Source: Candidatus Babelota bacterium
GTDB lineage: Bacteria; Babelota; Babeliae; Babelales; Vermiphilaceae
Direction: 5' to 3'
Assembly: GCA_013286935.1 (NCBI GenBank)
Contig: JABDES010000002.1
Span: 62,001 to 126,000, forward strand
Length of the DNA: 64,000 nt
In this document: in pieces, positions 63,731 to 64,000 of the stretch
Layout of the letters: every line of letters begins with the position of its first letter
Position numbering within the stretch: the first letter of the stretch is position 1
The notes under the pieces: model-generated
Told to the model about the DNA's origin: nothing
Database searches by the model: none
What the model saw: only the letters and a program-made list of their open reading frames with translations
Translations under genes and position numbers: made by a program

Positions 63731-63759
63731 TTGCCTTTTCTGATTGAAAATATTATAAT
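63731..63759 (+). promoter_or_regulatory. Sigma70-like promoter of the gene running off the window
   Basis: TTGCCT (63731-63736), a 17-base spacer and TATAAT (63754-63759). The region tttttctgattgaaaata resembles the promoter of the gene at 61932. Confidence 0.65.
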
Positions 63760-63807
63760 GGATATTCAGCTGTCTACTTTGATTTATGCGAAACCAAGGA
63801 ATTTTCA

Positions 63808-64000
63808 ATGAAACAGACTTTTAACAACTTCTCACCAATGTCTCTTTTGCTCTCAGCCTCTACCTTTTTTTTCTTCGCCGTTTGCTCTGGTGCATTAGGA
63901 TCAGAAGTATCGCCTACAGATCCACTGAGGCAGATGTTAAACATTAGCTTCCCAGACAACATTAATACCAACAAAGAAAAAGCTGACCATCTTCATCGCA
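63808..64000 (+). CDS. Exported protein, 5' end only (truncated by window)
   Basis: An ATG at 63808, 8 bases after AAGGA, opens a frame that stays open to the last base (64 full codons). It begins with a signal peptide of the form MKQTFNNFSPMSLLLSAST, then FFFFAVCSGALG. The promoter and leader resemble those of the gene at 61932, so the two may be related surface proteins flanking tsaD. The family cannot be told from this part. Confidence 0.65.
   Translation, partial: MKQTFNNFSPMSLLLSASTFFFFAVCSGALGSEVSPTDPLRQMLNISFPDNINTNKEKADHLHR

Overview
The window is AT-rich bacterial chromosome from a host-dependent, Gram-negative-type organism. The best fit is the candidate phylum Dependentiae (TM6, Babela-like). 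That placement is an inference from style: housekeeping genes are scattered singly among many exported proteins of unknown family, ankyrin-repeat proteins, lineage-specific paralogue tandems, toxin-antitoxin pairs and membrane AAA ATPases. No rRNA or tRNA gene was recognised. The one structural RNA found is tmRNA.

Layout. 0.2-3.5 kb holds three toxin-antitoxin pairs (two RelE/HigB-type plus Xre-like, one MntA/HepT-type) around a membrane-anchored exported protein. 3.5-9 kb holds a SWIM/SNF2 pair and an exported parallel beta-helix protein with 138-bp internal repeats. 9-15 kb is an ankyrin zone with a tandem duplication that includes promoter and terminator. 15-22 kb carries a Maf-like protein, an HspR-like regulator with HtpX, a membrane Lon-like AAA protein, dnaB and rplI. 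22-32 kb is an accessory block: two small exported paralogues, three exported proteins with coiled coils, low-complexity stretches and a shared C-terminal membrane anchor, a GspI/J/K-like pseudopilin operon, and a 1005-residue exported protein. 32-49 kb mixes thyX, pepA, a secreted HAD protein, an exported alpha/beta hydrolase, a signal-bearing TrxB-thioredoxin fusion, an FtsH-like protein without the protease glutamate, a tandem of three small exported proteins, two ankyrin proteins, rpiB, a LolC/E-like permease and a divergent pgk. 49-64 kb has degenerate hydrolase-like membrane proteins (one broken by stop codons), an exported kinase-like protein, dnaA, a flavin oxidoreductase, ssrA and smpB separated by a MITE with a perfect 8-bp target duplication, a DUF2062 protein, tsaD, and two signal-peptide genes that flank tsaD and share a promoter pattern.

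How the genes may work together. The exported and ankyrin proteins fit a cell-surface and host-interaction repertoire. The pseudopilins, LolC/E permease, HtpX and FtsH-like protein fit envelope traffic and quality control. DnaA, DnaB, ThyX, L9, TsaD, SmpB and tmRNA are core information functions. Strongest second-look candidates are the recurring C-terminal anchor and its 129-bp recombining cassette, the two membrane AAA proteins, the exported TrxB-Trx fusion, the pgk with lost active-site arginines, and the MITE between smpB and ssrA. All functional calls come from reading motifs by eye. No database search was made.
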